Shown in pieces: positions 1 to 7,070 of a stretch of 64,000 nucleotides of DNA. Position 1 is the first letter of the stretch. Each line of letters begins with the position of its first letter. The notes under the pieces were generated by a model that was not told the origin of the DNA, did no database searches, and saw only the letters and a list, made by a program, of their open reading frames with translations. Source of the DNA: Palleronia aestuarii. Lineage in GTDB: Bacteria > Pseudomonadota > Alphaproteobacteria > Rhodobacterales > Rhodobacteraceae. The stretch is taken from NCBI RefSeq assembly GCF_003253995.1, contig NZ_QKZL01000003.1, forward strand, positions 186,001-250,000, in the 5' to 3' direction. A program made the position numbers and the translations under genes.

Positions 1-86
1 TCGGCCGTGCCGGTCTCCAGCACGGTCTGGCCGGGCAGGAACTTCAGCGTCGCCGGATTCGGCGTGGATTCGGTCTGGATGAACAT
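1..86 (-). CDS. Nfu/NifU-family Fe-S cluster scaffold protein (5' fragment)
   Basis: Only the first 28 codons lie in the window; the gene runs off the left edge. The reverse strand from 86 reads MFIQTESTPNPATLKFLPG, which is the characteristic start of the Nfu N-terminal domain (pattern MFIQTEaTPNPatLKFlPG). Members carry or deliver Fe-S clusters to apo-enzymes in the cytoplasm; the C-terminal CxxC scaffold domain is outside the window and cannot be checked. The fragment is too short for the usual ORF cut-offs. Identification from the N-terminus is strong, but whether the gene is intact is unknown. Confidence 0.85.
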   Translation of the reverse strand, partial: MFIQTESTPNPATLKFLPGQTVLETGTA

Positions 87-158
87 CGGAGCGACCCCTT
101 CGTCAGGAGAACCTCATATGCCGTCCCGGCCCGTCACTGTCAACCGTTTGGAACGATT

Positions 159-878
159 CTAAAGTGTCGCCGCCATGCGGATCGCGAGGAGCGTTCCCAT
201 GAGGACGGGCTGGTGCAGGAGGTAGATTGCAAGCGAATGTCGACCGAGGAAGGCGAGCGGATCGGTTGTCATCGCGCGGCGCCCGGTCGGCAGGAAACGG
301 CCCGCGAGGAGCCCCGCGAGTACGGCCGCGAACCAGGGAAAGATCGGCTCGTAGTCGAAGGAGGGCGGCGGCGCGGGATCGAGGCCCAGCGGATAGAGCG
401 CTGGGTGGGAGAAGAGTGGCGAGGTCAGGAGCGGTGCTGCGACGAGTACCGCCACGATCGCCACGGCGACGACCCAGCTCGGGGCGCGCAGGAACGGGAT
501 CGCGAGGACGCTGAAGGTTGCGATCGCGTGCAGGATGCCGAAACGGATCGGGTAGGGCATCGCGATCCACGTCGCGAGCGTGATCGCGGCCGCGGCAAGG
601 CAGAGGAGACCCAGCCGCCGCAGGAATGGCCGGGCGCGCAGGCTGGTGCCGAACGCGATCTGCAGCGATACGCCTGATAGCAGCAGGAACGTCCCCGCGA
701 TCGAGATCGCGAAGAGGCGCCAGCCCGATCCCGATCCCACTGGCCAATCGACGAAGCCGAGAAAGGACAGGTCGAACGATCCGTGGAACACGATCATCGC
801 GAGGAGCGCCACGCCCCGCGCCCGGTCGAGCCAGGTAATGCGATGCGGCGGCGCGGCGGAGAGCGTCGTGGCGGTCAC
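159..878 (-). CDS. Heparan-alpha-glucosaminide N-acetyltransferase-like (DUF1624) membrane protein
   Basis: A 239-residue integral membrane protein. The N-terminal part carries the family signature LDRARGVALLAMIVFHGSFD, and six to seven hydrophobic segments follow, ending in a segment with SLAIYLLHQP, which resembles acyltransferase-type membrane proteins. The family moves acyl groups across or within the inner membrane; the substrate here is unknown. The GTG start at 878 is chosen because it overlaps the stop of the upstream stress-protein gene (GTGA, 4 bp), so the two genes are probably translated in a coupled way. The longer frame upstream is only a shadow of the stress-protein gene. Confidence 0.75.
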   Translation of the reverse strand: MTATTLSAAPPHRITWLDRARGVALLAMIVFHGSFDLSFLGFVDWPVGSGSGWRLFAISIAGTFLLLSGVSLQIAFGTSLRARPFLRRLGLLCLAAAAITLATWIAMPYPIRFGILHAIATFSVLAIPFLRAPSWVVAVAIVAVLVAAPLLTSPLFSHPALYPLGLDPAPPPSFDYEPIFPWFAAVLAGLLAGRFLPTGRRAMTTDPLAFLGRHSLAIYLLHQPVLMGTLLAIRMAATL

Positions 879-1330
879 GTGATCATTTCGAGCTGTTCCT
901 TGCTGAGATCGCCCGGAACGATTGTCAACGGGATGGGCAGCCCGCCCGCGTTTCGCGACAATTGCGAGACGAGGGGGCCCGGCCCCCCCTTCTGGTTGCT
1001 CGCCCCAAGGACCAGAACCCCGATATCCGGATCGTCTCGGATCTGCGCGAGGATCTGCGGCACCGGCTCTCCCTCGCGGATGACGAGGTCTGGGGCGACG
1101 TTCTGACGGTCGCGCATCCACTTGGCGAAGACTTCGAAATGCGCGTGAATCCGGTCGCGCGCCTCCTCCCGCATGATGTCGCCGACGCCGATCCAGTGGT
1201 TGAATTCGTCGGGCGGGATGATCGAGAGAATCTGGACCCCGCCACCCGTTTTCGCGGCGCGCATGGCCGCGAAACGCATCGCGTTGAGGCATTCGCGCGT
1301 GTCGTCGAGAATGACCAGGAATTTACGCAT
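875..1330 (-). CDS. Universal stress protein (UspA family)
   Basis: A 151-residue single-domain Usp protein. It begins MRKFLVILDDTRECLNAMRFA, a typical first beta strand with the Asp of the nucleotide-binding fold. The C-terminal half contains VLVLGASNQKGGPGPLVSQL, close to the G-2x-G-9x-G(S/T) ATP-binding loop, and then a final strand PLTIVPG. An ATP-binding or stress-responsive role is inferred from the family. The ATG at 1330 was taken over a start nine codons upstream because it begins directly with the first strand. It overlaps the acyltransferase-like gene by 4 bp. Confidence 0.85.
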   Translation of the reverse strand: MRKFLVILDDTRECLNAMRFAAMRAAKTGGGVQILSIIPPDEFNHWIGVGDIMREEARDRIHAHFEVFAKWMRDRQNVAPDLVIREGEPVPQILAQIRDDPDIGVLVLGASNQKGGPGPLVSQLSRNAGGLPIPLTIVPGDLSKEQLEMIT

Positions 1331-1403
1331 GGCTTGCTCCGCCGGATCGGGGCGCATGATGTCGCAGCCTTGCGCCGGTGTCCATCGATGGCATCTGCGT
1401 CTC

Positions 1404-2267
1404 TCACCGGCTCGAAAGCGCCCAGTCCCAGTAGAGTTCGCGAGCGCGGCGGGCGACGGGACCGATTTCGTAGGTTCGCTCGTCGAAGGCCGTCACCGCG
1501 GTGATCTTCGACATGTTGCCCGTGAGGAAGACCTCGTCGGCCTCCCGTACCTCGTCGAAGCCGATAACGCGCTCGCGCACCTCCACCCCGTCCGCGGCGA
1601 GATTGGCGATGTGGCGGGCGCGGGTGATCCCGGCGAGGAACGTACCGTTCGGGATCGGGGTGGAGACGGCCCCGTCCTTTACGATGAAAACGTTGGCCGT
1701 GGCGCTCTCCGCGACATTGCCCATCGCATCCGCGACGAGGGCGTTGCCGAACCCCTTCGTCTGCGCCTCGCGCAGCATTCGCGCGTTATTCGGGTAGAGA
1801 CAGCCCGCCTTCGCGTTGACCACGGCACTCTCGAGGACCGGGCGGCGGAACCGCGTGGTCGTCAGCGTCGTCGTGCTTTCACCCGCGGGCAGCGGGATCG
1901 CTTCGAGACAGACGCAGAACCCGGTCCGGTCGGGAGCGGGCGCGATCGCGCCGGCGCCGCCGTCGATCCCCCAGTACATCGGCCGGATATAGAGAGCCGC
2001 ATCCCTGGGGTAGAGCGCGAGACCTTCGCGGACGATCTCGACCATCTCTTCCGCGCCGATCGTGGGCGTCAGCATCAGGGCGCGGGCGGAGGCGTTCACG
2101 CGCTGGCAATGGGCAAGAAGATCGGGCGCCACGCCATGCGCGTAACGCGCCCCGTCGAAGACCGAGGAGCCGAGCCAGGCGCCGTGATCGGCCGCGCGCA
2201 TCACCAGCGCGTCGCCCTCGTGCCAGGTGCCTTCGAAGTAAGTGCGGATGTCCGAACCGACCGCCAT
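1404..2267 (-). CDS. ilvE: Branched-chain amino acid aminotransferase (PLP fold class IV)
   Basis: A 287-residue class IV PLP aminotransferase. Visible features are MRAADHGAWLGSSVFDGARY near the N-terminus, the KAGCLYPNNARML region containing the PLP-binding lysine, and the glycine-rich TPIPNGTFLAGITRARHI motif that binds the cofactor phosphate. It is expected to interconvert Leu/Ile/Val and their 2-oxo acids in the cytoplasm. The ATG at 2267 follows a good GGAGG site (gggaggattcatc). The longer in-frame start at 2303 would put that Shine-Dalgarno inside the gene. D-amino acid transaminase and aminodeoxychorismate lyase share the fold, but the short IlvE-like form with this N-terminus is typical of Rhodobacterales IlvE. 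Confidence 0.8.
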   Translation of the reverse strand: MAVGSDIRTYFEGTWHEGDALVMRAADHGAWLGSSVFDGARYAHGVAPDLLAHCQRVNASARALMLTPTIGAEEMVEIVREGLALYPRDAALYIRPMYWGIDGGAGAIAPAPDRTGFCVCLEAIPLPAGESTTTLTTTRFRRPVLESAVVNAKAGCLYPNNARMLREAQTKGFGNALVADAMGNVAESATANVFIVKDGAVSTPIPNGTFLAGITRARHIANLAADGVEVRERVIGFDEVREADEVFLTGNMSKITAVTAFDERTYEIGPVARRARELYWDWALSSR

Positions 2268-2550
2268 GATGAATCCTCCCGGGCGCGCAACATCCCCTAA
2301 CATCCGAGATCGAAGGGGGGAACCACCTGACGGAATGCGACGTTCGCCTTAGCGAAGCCGTCGTTGAACTTGGATCGAGACGATTGACGCCGCGGTTTCG
2401 CGAAGACGGACGTACGGTCGATAGTACAGCGCCTTTCGGGCATGGACCGCAGGAACTAATCGCCGTAAAAGAGTGCCGGGGGTTCGTTCATGGCTGCAGC
2501 ATCGTAAAGGTTTCCTCCTCTTCGACCGAAATGTGGGACCAAAACGCAGA

Positions 2551-2766
2551 ATGATGAAGACATCCGTCCGAAAGATACAGATCGTGAGCTTTCTCTGCGC
2601 TCACCTGCCGTTCCTCTGCGTCGGGCTTTATCTTGTCTACGCGGATATTCCAGGCCAGTGGACTCTTGCGGGCATCATGTTCCTTGCGACCCTGTTCGCC
2701 GCGGTCTTCCTGTGGAAGTTCATCGGCAACGTCCTGGCGCCCGAAACCTCCTTTAAGGGCGCTTGA
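2551..2766 (+). CDS. Small two-helix membrane protein, unknown
   Basis: A possible 71-residue protein: a short basic N-terminus (MMKTSVRKIQ), a hydrophobic segment at about residues 10-27, a short loop, a second hydrophobic segment at about 35-55, and a short polar tail. I see no convincing Shine-Dalgarno. The arrangement (two helices, then a tail with LAPETSF) resembles the membrane anchor of sensor or GGDEF proteins, so it may be a remnant of a longer signalling gene rather than a complete one. It converges on the anti-sigma-like gene, whose stop lies 3 bp away. Function not assigned. Confidence 0.4.
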   Translation: MMKTSVRKIQIVSFLCAHLPFLCVGLYLVYADIPGQWTLAGIMFLATLFAAVFLWKFIGNVLAPETSFKGA

Positions 2767-2769
2767 TCT

Positions 2770-3165
2770 TCAGAGCAGCAGAAGGGCGAGGAGGAGAAGG
2801 GCCGCGGCCTTCACAGCGAGCGTCATCCAGGTGAGGCGCCTGTATTCGGGGGCGAAGATCGAGGAGATCACATCGCGAATCCTCGATCGTCGGCTCGGAG
2901 GCGTTCCGAAAAGTTCGTCGCAGACATGATCAAGGACCGAGCCGGAGGGACGAACCTCTTCGACACAGAGTTCTGCGATCTGGGTGAAGTGCAGCTGCCA
3001 GAGGCGGAACTCCCTTTGGAAGTCGAGATCCCCGGCAAGCAGGTGCATCGCTTCACGCCGATCGGTCCCGTCGAGGAGGTCGAGCGCATATTCCGCGGCA
3101 AGTACTGATCTCTCTCTCGAATCCACGATGTCCGCCGCTGGCGTTGAACCTACGCCGCAATGCAA
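2770..3165 (-). CDS. Short anti-sigma-factor-like membrane protein
   Basis: A 131-residue protein. Residues about 22-85 (LAAEYALDLLDG... then VRPSGSVLDHVCDELFG) match the N-terminal cytoplasmic sigma-binding region of RskA-type anti-sigma factors, which normally reads LAaeYvLGlLd followed by a P-x-x-V-W-x-x-I-x-x-x-L-F segment. It ends in one hydrophobic helix (ALLLLALLLL) at the extreme C-terminus, so the periplasmic RskA domain is absent. No ECF sigma gene is adjacent. The start is uncertain: an in-frame GTG at 3126 is also possible. The role in holding a sigma factor at the membrane is inference. Confidence 0.55.
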   Translation of the reverse strand: MHCGVGSTPAADIVDSRERSVLAAEYALDLLDGTDRREAMHLLAGDLDFQREFRLWQLHFTQIAELCVEEVRPSGSVLDHVCDELFGTPPSRRSRIRDVISSIFAPEYRRLTWMTLAVKAAALLLLALLLL

Positions 3166-3273
3166 CGTGAGAGCAATAACGTAAGACGCGAAGGAAAAGT
3201 TGCAACTCGCGGTCCAGATGCCGGATCGGCCGCGCGTGGCGGCCCGGTCTAAGCCCCGTCGATCCGTCGATGT

Positions 3274-4293
3274 TCAGCGCACCATGCCGACCAGATCGAA
3301 GGTTTGCGCCAGGATCGGGGCGGCAATCGCCCGTGCCCGCTCCGACCCGCGGGCGAGCAGCCTATCGATCTCCGCGGGATCCTGCATCAGGCGCGACATC
3401 TCCGTCGCGATGGGTGCGAGCTTCGCGACGGCGAGATCCGCGAGGACGGGCTTGAACCGGGAGAATTCCTGACCCGCGACCTCCCCGAAGGCCACCTCCA
3501 CCGAACGATCCGAGAGCGCGGCATAGATGTTGACGAGGTTGCGAGCCTCCGGACGGTCCTTCAGCCCGTCGAGGCTTTCGGGCAGGGGATCGGGATCCGT
3601 CCGCGCCCGGCGGATCTTTTTCGCGATCGCATCGGCATCGTCGGTCATGTTGATCCGGCTCGCGTCCGAGGGATCGGATTTCGACATCTTCTTCGTGCCG
3701 TCGCGCAGGCTCATCACCCGCGTCGCCGCGCCCTCGATGACCGGCTCCGTGATCGGGAAGAAATCGACACCGTAATCGTGGTTGAACTTCGCCGCGATGT
3801 CGCGCGTAAGCTCGAGGTGCTGCTTCTGATCCTCGCCCACGGGGACGTGTGTCGCGTGGTAGACCAGGATATCGGCGGCCATCAGCGCGGGGTAGGCGAA
3901 GAGGCCGAGCGAGGCTTCCTCCGCGTTCTTGCCGGCCTTCTCCTTCCACTGCGTCATCCGGCGCATCCAGCCCATGCGGGCCACGGTATTGAAGATCCAG
4001 GCAAGCTGCGCGTGCTCGGGCACCTGGCTCTGATTGATGAGGATCGATTTCTCGGGATCGACACCGGAGGCCAGGAACCCGGCGGCCAGCTCGCGGGTAT
4101 TGTGGCGCAGCCGCTCGGGCTCCTGCCAGACGGTGATCGCGTGCATGTCGACCATGCAGTAGATCGTCTCGTGCGTGCCGGCCTCCTGCATCTCGACGAA
4201 GCGACGGATCGCGCCCAGGTAATTGCCGAGGGTCAGCCCGCCCGAGGGCTGGATGCCGGAGAAGACGCGCGGGGTGAAGCTCGGCTCGGACAT
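3274..4293 (-). CDS. trpS: Tryptophan-tRNA ligase
   Basis: A 339-residue class I aminoacyl-tRNA synthetase that charges tRNA-Trp in the cytoplasm. The N-terminus [19 protein letters not shown] contains the TrpRS form of the HIGH motif (TLGNYLG). The KMSKS loop is present in full as [16 protein letters not shown]. Between them is the tryptophan pocket region [30 protein letters not shown]. The length matches bacterial TrpRS. The ATG at 4293 begins directly at the conserved N-terminus; the upstream extension of the frame overlaps the divergent rhomboid gene and is rejected. Confidence 0.95.
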   Translation of the reverse strand: MSEPSFTPRVFSGIQPSGGLTLGNYLGAIRRFVEMQEAGTHETIYCMVDMHAITVWQEPERLRHNTRELAAGFLASGVDPEKSILINQSQVPEHAQLAWIFNTVARMGWMRRMTQWKEKAGKNAEEASLGLFAYPALMAADILVYHATHVPVGEDQKQHLELTRDIAAKFNHDYGVDFFPITEPVIEGAATRVMSLRDGTKKMSKSDPSDASRINMTDDADAIAKKIRRARTDPDPLPESLDGLKDRPEARNLVNIYAALSDRSVEVAFGEVAGQEFSRFKPVLADLAVAKLAPIATEMSRLMQDPAEIDRLLARGSERARAIAAPILAQTFDLVGMVR

Positions 4294-4363
4294 GGGCGGA
4301 CTCGCTGGATAATCGGGTTCGCCTCGCTTACCGATGGGGTCCAAGACCGTCAAGGAAGCCCCC

Positions 4364-5050
4364 ATGCGCCCAGCCCACACCGAGAACCCGTTCAATGCGA
4401 TCCCGACCGTGGTCCTGATCCTCGTCGTCGCGATCGGGGGGATCGAGATCGTCTTCCAGCTTGCCGAGCGGGGCCTCCTCGGTGGTGCGTCCGGCGTGGG
4501 CTGGCGGATCGAGGCGCTCAACGCCTTCGCCTTCTCGCCTGCGCTCTTCGACCGGATGGTGGAGACGAATACCTGGCCGCCGCGCGCGCTCCTGCGCTTC
4601 GTGAGCTATGCCTTCGTCCATTACAACTTCACGCACGTGCTCTTCGTACTCGTCTTCCTGCTGGCCCTCGGCAAGATGGTGGCGGAGACCTTCTCCTCCT
4701 GGGCGGTCGTCGTGGTTCTCGCGGCCTCCGCGATCGGCGGCGCCCTAGGCTACGCGCTCCTCGCGCCGGGCCAGATCGCGCTCGTTGGCGGGTATCCCGC
4801 CGTCTACGGGCTCATCGGGGCCTACACTTTCATCCTGTGGGTCGGGCTCGGCGCGGCGGGGCAGAACCGCTCGCGCGCCTTCACGCTCATCGCGTTCCTC
4901 CTCGGCATCCAGCTCGCCTTCGGCCTGCTCTTCGGCGGGGGATACGACTGGATCGCGGACCTTTCGGGTTTCGCCACGGGCTTCGCGATGAGCTTTCTGG
5001 TCTCTCCCGGTGGCTGGCACCGGGTAATGCAGCGGCTTCGACAGCGCTGA
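4364..5050 (+). CDS. Rhomboid-fold membrane protein lacking catalytic Ser and His (probable pseudoprotease)
   Basis: A 228-residue membrane protein with six hydrophobic segments and rhomboid landmarks: [20 protein letters not shown] (the TM2 H-x-x-x-x-H block), YGLIGAY after the active-site helix start, and [10 protein letters not shown] in the last helix. The canonical GxSG serine position reads G-G-Y-P (Tyr144), the canonical A-H-x-x-G histidine reads A-D-L-S-G (Asp199), and the TM2 Asn is Val. Peptide-bond cleavage is therefore not expected. It may instead bind or route membrane clients, as inactive rhomboids do elsewhere (inference). Start 4364 follows AAGGAAG at good spacing; an ATG at 4334 is possible. 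It lies divergent to trpS. Confidence 0.8.
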   Translation: MRPAHTENPFNAIPTVVLILVVAIGGIEIVFQLAERGLLGGASGVGWRIEALNAFAFSPALFDRMVETNTWPPRALLRFVSYAFVHYNFTHVLFVLVFLLALGKMVAETFSSWAVVVVLAASAIGGALGYALLAPGQIALVGGYPAVYGLIGAYTFILWVGLGAAGQNRSRAFTLIAFLLGIQLAFGLLFGGGYDWIADLSGFATGFAMSFLVSPGGWHRVMQRLRQR

Positions 5051-5054
5051 GCCG

Positions 5055-6650
5055 TCAGCGGCGCACTATCCCCTTTAGTTCGCCGAGAGACAGGGCGCCG
5101 ACGAGCTGACCGATCACGGCGTAGCTGACGATCCCCGCCCCGATCAGGATGCCGAGGGCGAGGAATTGCCACGCGCCGAGACCGAGGAGCGCCCCGAGCA
5201 GGATTTGCGTGATCCAGAGGCAGATGCCCATCCCGACAGAGGCCAGGAGGATCCGGGGCATCCGTCTGCGGAACCGGTCGTCGAGCCGTGCCGCTTCCCC
5301 CATCGGACGCGCGCGGCGGATGAGGAGGATCGCCATCGCCCAGCCCGCGAGCGTCGTGCCGAGCGCCGCGGCGAGGAACCCGATCACCGGCGCCAGGCCG
5401 ATCGCGACGAGCGCGTTGATGACGAGCGCCCAGAGCGCGAAGTGGAACGGCGAGCGTGTGTCCTCCCGCGCGAAATAAAGCGGCTGCCAGACCTTCTGGA
5501 GCACGAAGGCGGGCAGGCCGAGCCCGTAGACGGCGAGCGCCGCGGCCGTCGCCGCCGCATCGTCGGCGTCGAAGGCGCCACGTTGGAAGAGCGTGGTCGA
5601 GAGTGGCAGGGGAATGACGAGGAACGCCACCGCGCAGGGTACCGTGAGGACCAGTGCGAACTCCGCGGCGCGACTCATCGCGTGCTGGCCGCCCGCCGTG
5701 TCCTCCGCCCGGAGGCGTCGTGACAGGTCGGGGAGGAGAACCACCCCGATGGCGATGCCGACGACGCCGAGCGGCAGCTGGTAGAGACGGTCGGCATAGG
5801 AGAGCCACGCCACCGCGCCATCGAAGAAGCTCGCGACCTGCCGGCCCACGAGGAGGTTGACCTGCACGACGCCGCCCGCGAGTGCCGCGGGCGCCGCGAT
5901 GCGCGCGAGCCGCCTCATGTCGGGCGTAAGCCGGGGGCGGGTGATCGTCAGCTTGAACCCGGCCCGCGCCGCGGCCCACCAGACGAGCGCGAACTGCACC
6001 GCCCCGGCGAAGGGCACGGAGAAGGCGAGCGTGTCGCCCACGCGGAGGCCCAGAAGGTTGTCGATCCCGATCCCGAGTCCGTCGGTGATCGGCCGGCCCA
6101 TCGCCCATCCGACCAGCATCGAGGCGATGAAGACGATGTTGAGGAGGACGGGCGCGGCGGCGGCGGCGAGAAACCGGCCATTCGCGTTCAGGACGCCCGA
6201 GAGGAGCGCCGCGAGCGAGATGAAGAGGATGTAGGGAAACGCGATGCGCCCGTAGATTACGGCCAACGGGAAGCGCTCGTCGCCCGCGAAGCCCGAGGCC
6301 ATGGCGTAGACGAGAAGCGGCATGAAGATCACGCCCAGGATCGTGAAGAGCGTGAGGATCAGCAACATGCCGGAGAACGCGTCCTGCGCGAATTCGCGTG
6401 GATCCTCGCCCCCTTCGAGGCGCTTCGAGAACATCGGCACGAAGGCCATGTTGAACGCGCCTTCGGCGAAGAAGCGGCGGAACATGTTGGGCAGTGCGAA
6501 GGCGATGAGGAACGCCTCGGCCACCACGCCGGTGCCGAGGAAGGCGGCGATCAGGATGTCGCGGGCGAACCCCACGATGCGGCTCACGAAGGTCCAGACA
6601 CCGACGGTGAGAAAGCCGCGCATCAGGCGGGGCGGGGCAGGGGCTTTCAT
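5055..6650 (-). CDS. murJ: Lipid II flippase MurJ
   Basis: A 531-residue polytopic membrane protein of the MVF/MurJ family, about 14 hydrophobic segments. It starts RGFLTVGVWTFVSRIVGFARD, a hallmark N-terminus, followed by FRRFFAEGAFNMAFVPMFSKR, the conserved loop with charged residues used in lipid II transport. The protein flips lipid II across the inner membrane for peptidoglycan synthesis. It is downstream of glnD and the small SnoaL-like gene on the same strand, with trpS further on, an order common in Rhodobacterales. A long frame on the same strand over this region is a shadow. Confidence 0.93.
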   Translation of the reverse strand: MKAPAPPRLMRGFLTVGVWTFVSRIVGFARDILIAAFLGTGVVAEAFLIAFALPNMFRRFFAEGAFNMAFVPMFSKRLEGGEDPREFAQDAFSGMLLILTLFTILGVIFMPLLVYAMASGFAGDERFPLAVIYGRIAFPYILFISLAALLSGVLNANGRFLAAAAAPVLLNIVFIASMLVGWAMGRPITDGLGIGIDNLLGLRVGDTLAFSVPFAGAVQFALVWWAAARAGFKLTITRPRLTPDMRRLARIAAPAALAGGVVQVNLLVGRQVASFFDGAVAWLSYADRLYQLPLGVVGIAIGVVLLPDLSRRLRAEDTAGGQHAMSRAAEFALVLTVPCAVAFLVIPLPLSTTLFQRGAFDADDAAATAAALAVYGLGLPAFVLQKVWQPLYFAREDTRSPFHFALWALVINALVAIGLAPVIGFLAAALGTTLAGWAMAILLIRRARPMGEAARLDDRFRRRMPRILLASVGMGICLWITQILLGALLGLGAWQFLALGILIGAGIVSYAVIGQLVGALSLGELKGIVRR

Positions 6651-6718
6651 GCACGATCTCCAGCGGTTTGGGCCGCTATGGAATGCGGTGGGGAAGGAGG
6701 CAAGGGCGCCCGAGCGCC

Positions 6719-7069
6719 TCAATCGGGTTCGGGAGGATGGCAGGCCGCGGCCTGCCTCACGCGACCGTCCGCGTCGGACCAGAGGGTCTCCGCGGCGCGG
6801 ACGCCGTCGTGGTTGCGATAGACGATCGTGAGGACGCCCGCGCCCACGAACAGGTCCTCGATGCGGAAGGCCAGGTTCGGCTGGCGGGCGAGCGCGGCGG
6901 ACCGGTAGGCGGCGAGGGCCACCTTGCCGCGGACCTCTCCGTCGCCGGTCAGCGCTTCCGCCTTGCGGGACCGAAAGACGATGTCGTCGCCATAATGCTC
7001 CAGGATGCGGTCGAGGTCGTGGCTGTTCCAGCCAGCCTCCCATTCCGCGGCGAAAGCTTTCGCATCCAT
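6719..7069 (-). CDS. SnoaL/NTF2-like small protein
   Basis: A 116-residue protein with the pattern of an NTF2-like alpha+beta barrel: an N-terminal helix (AFAAEWEAGWNSHDLDRILEHY), then DDIVFRS, and later strands FRIEDLFVGAGVLTIVYRN. The W-N-S-H-D-x-D-x-I-x-x-x-Y-x-D-D block is typical of SnoaL-like polyketide cyclase-fold proteins of unknown substrate. It begins 1 bp after the glnD stop and precedes murJ by about 70 bp, so it is probably cotranscribed with both. No enzymatic function can be assigned. Confidence 0.7.
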   Translation of the reverse strand: MDAKAFAAEWEAGWNSHDLDRILEHYGDDIVFRSRKAEALTGDGEVRGKVALAAYRSAALARQPNLAFRIEDLFVGAGVLTIVYRNHDGVRAAETLWSDADGRVRQAAACHPPEPD

Positions 7070-7070
7070 C

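Noticed and set aside
1173-2300. A 375-residue plus-strand frame
   Set aside because: Antisense shadow of the aminotransferase gene; no family features and no ribosome site.
4822-6654. A 610-residue open frame on the minus strand
   Set aside because: It is an out-of-frame shadow of murJ: Arg/Pro/His-rich with no domain, as expected of high-GC DNA.
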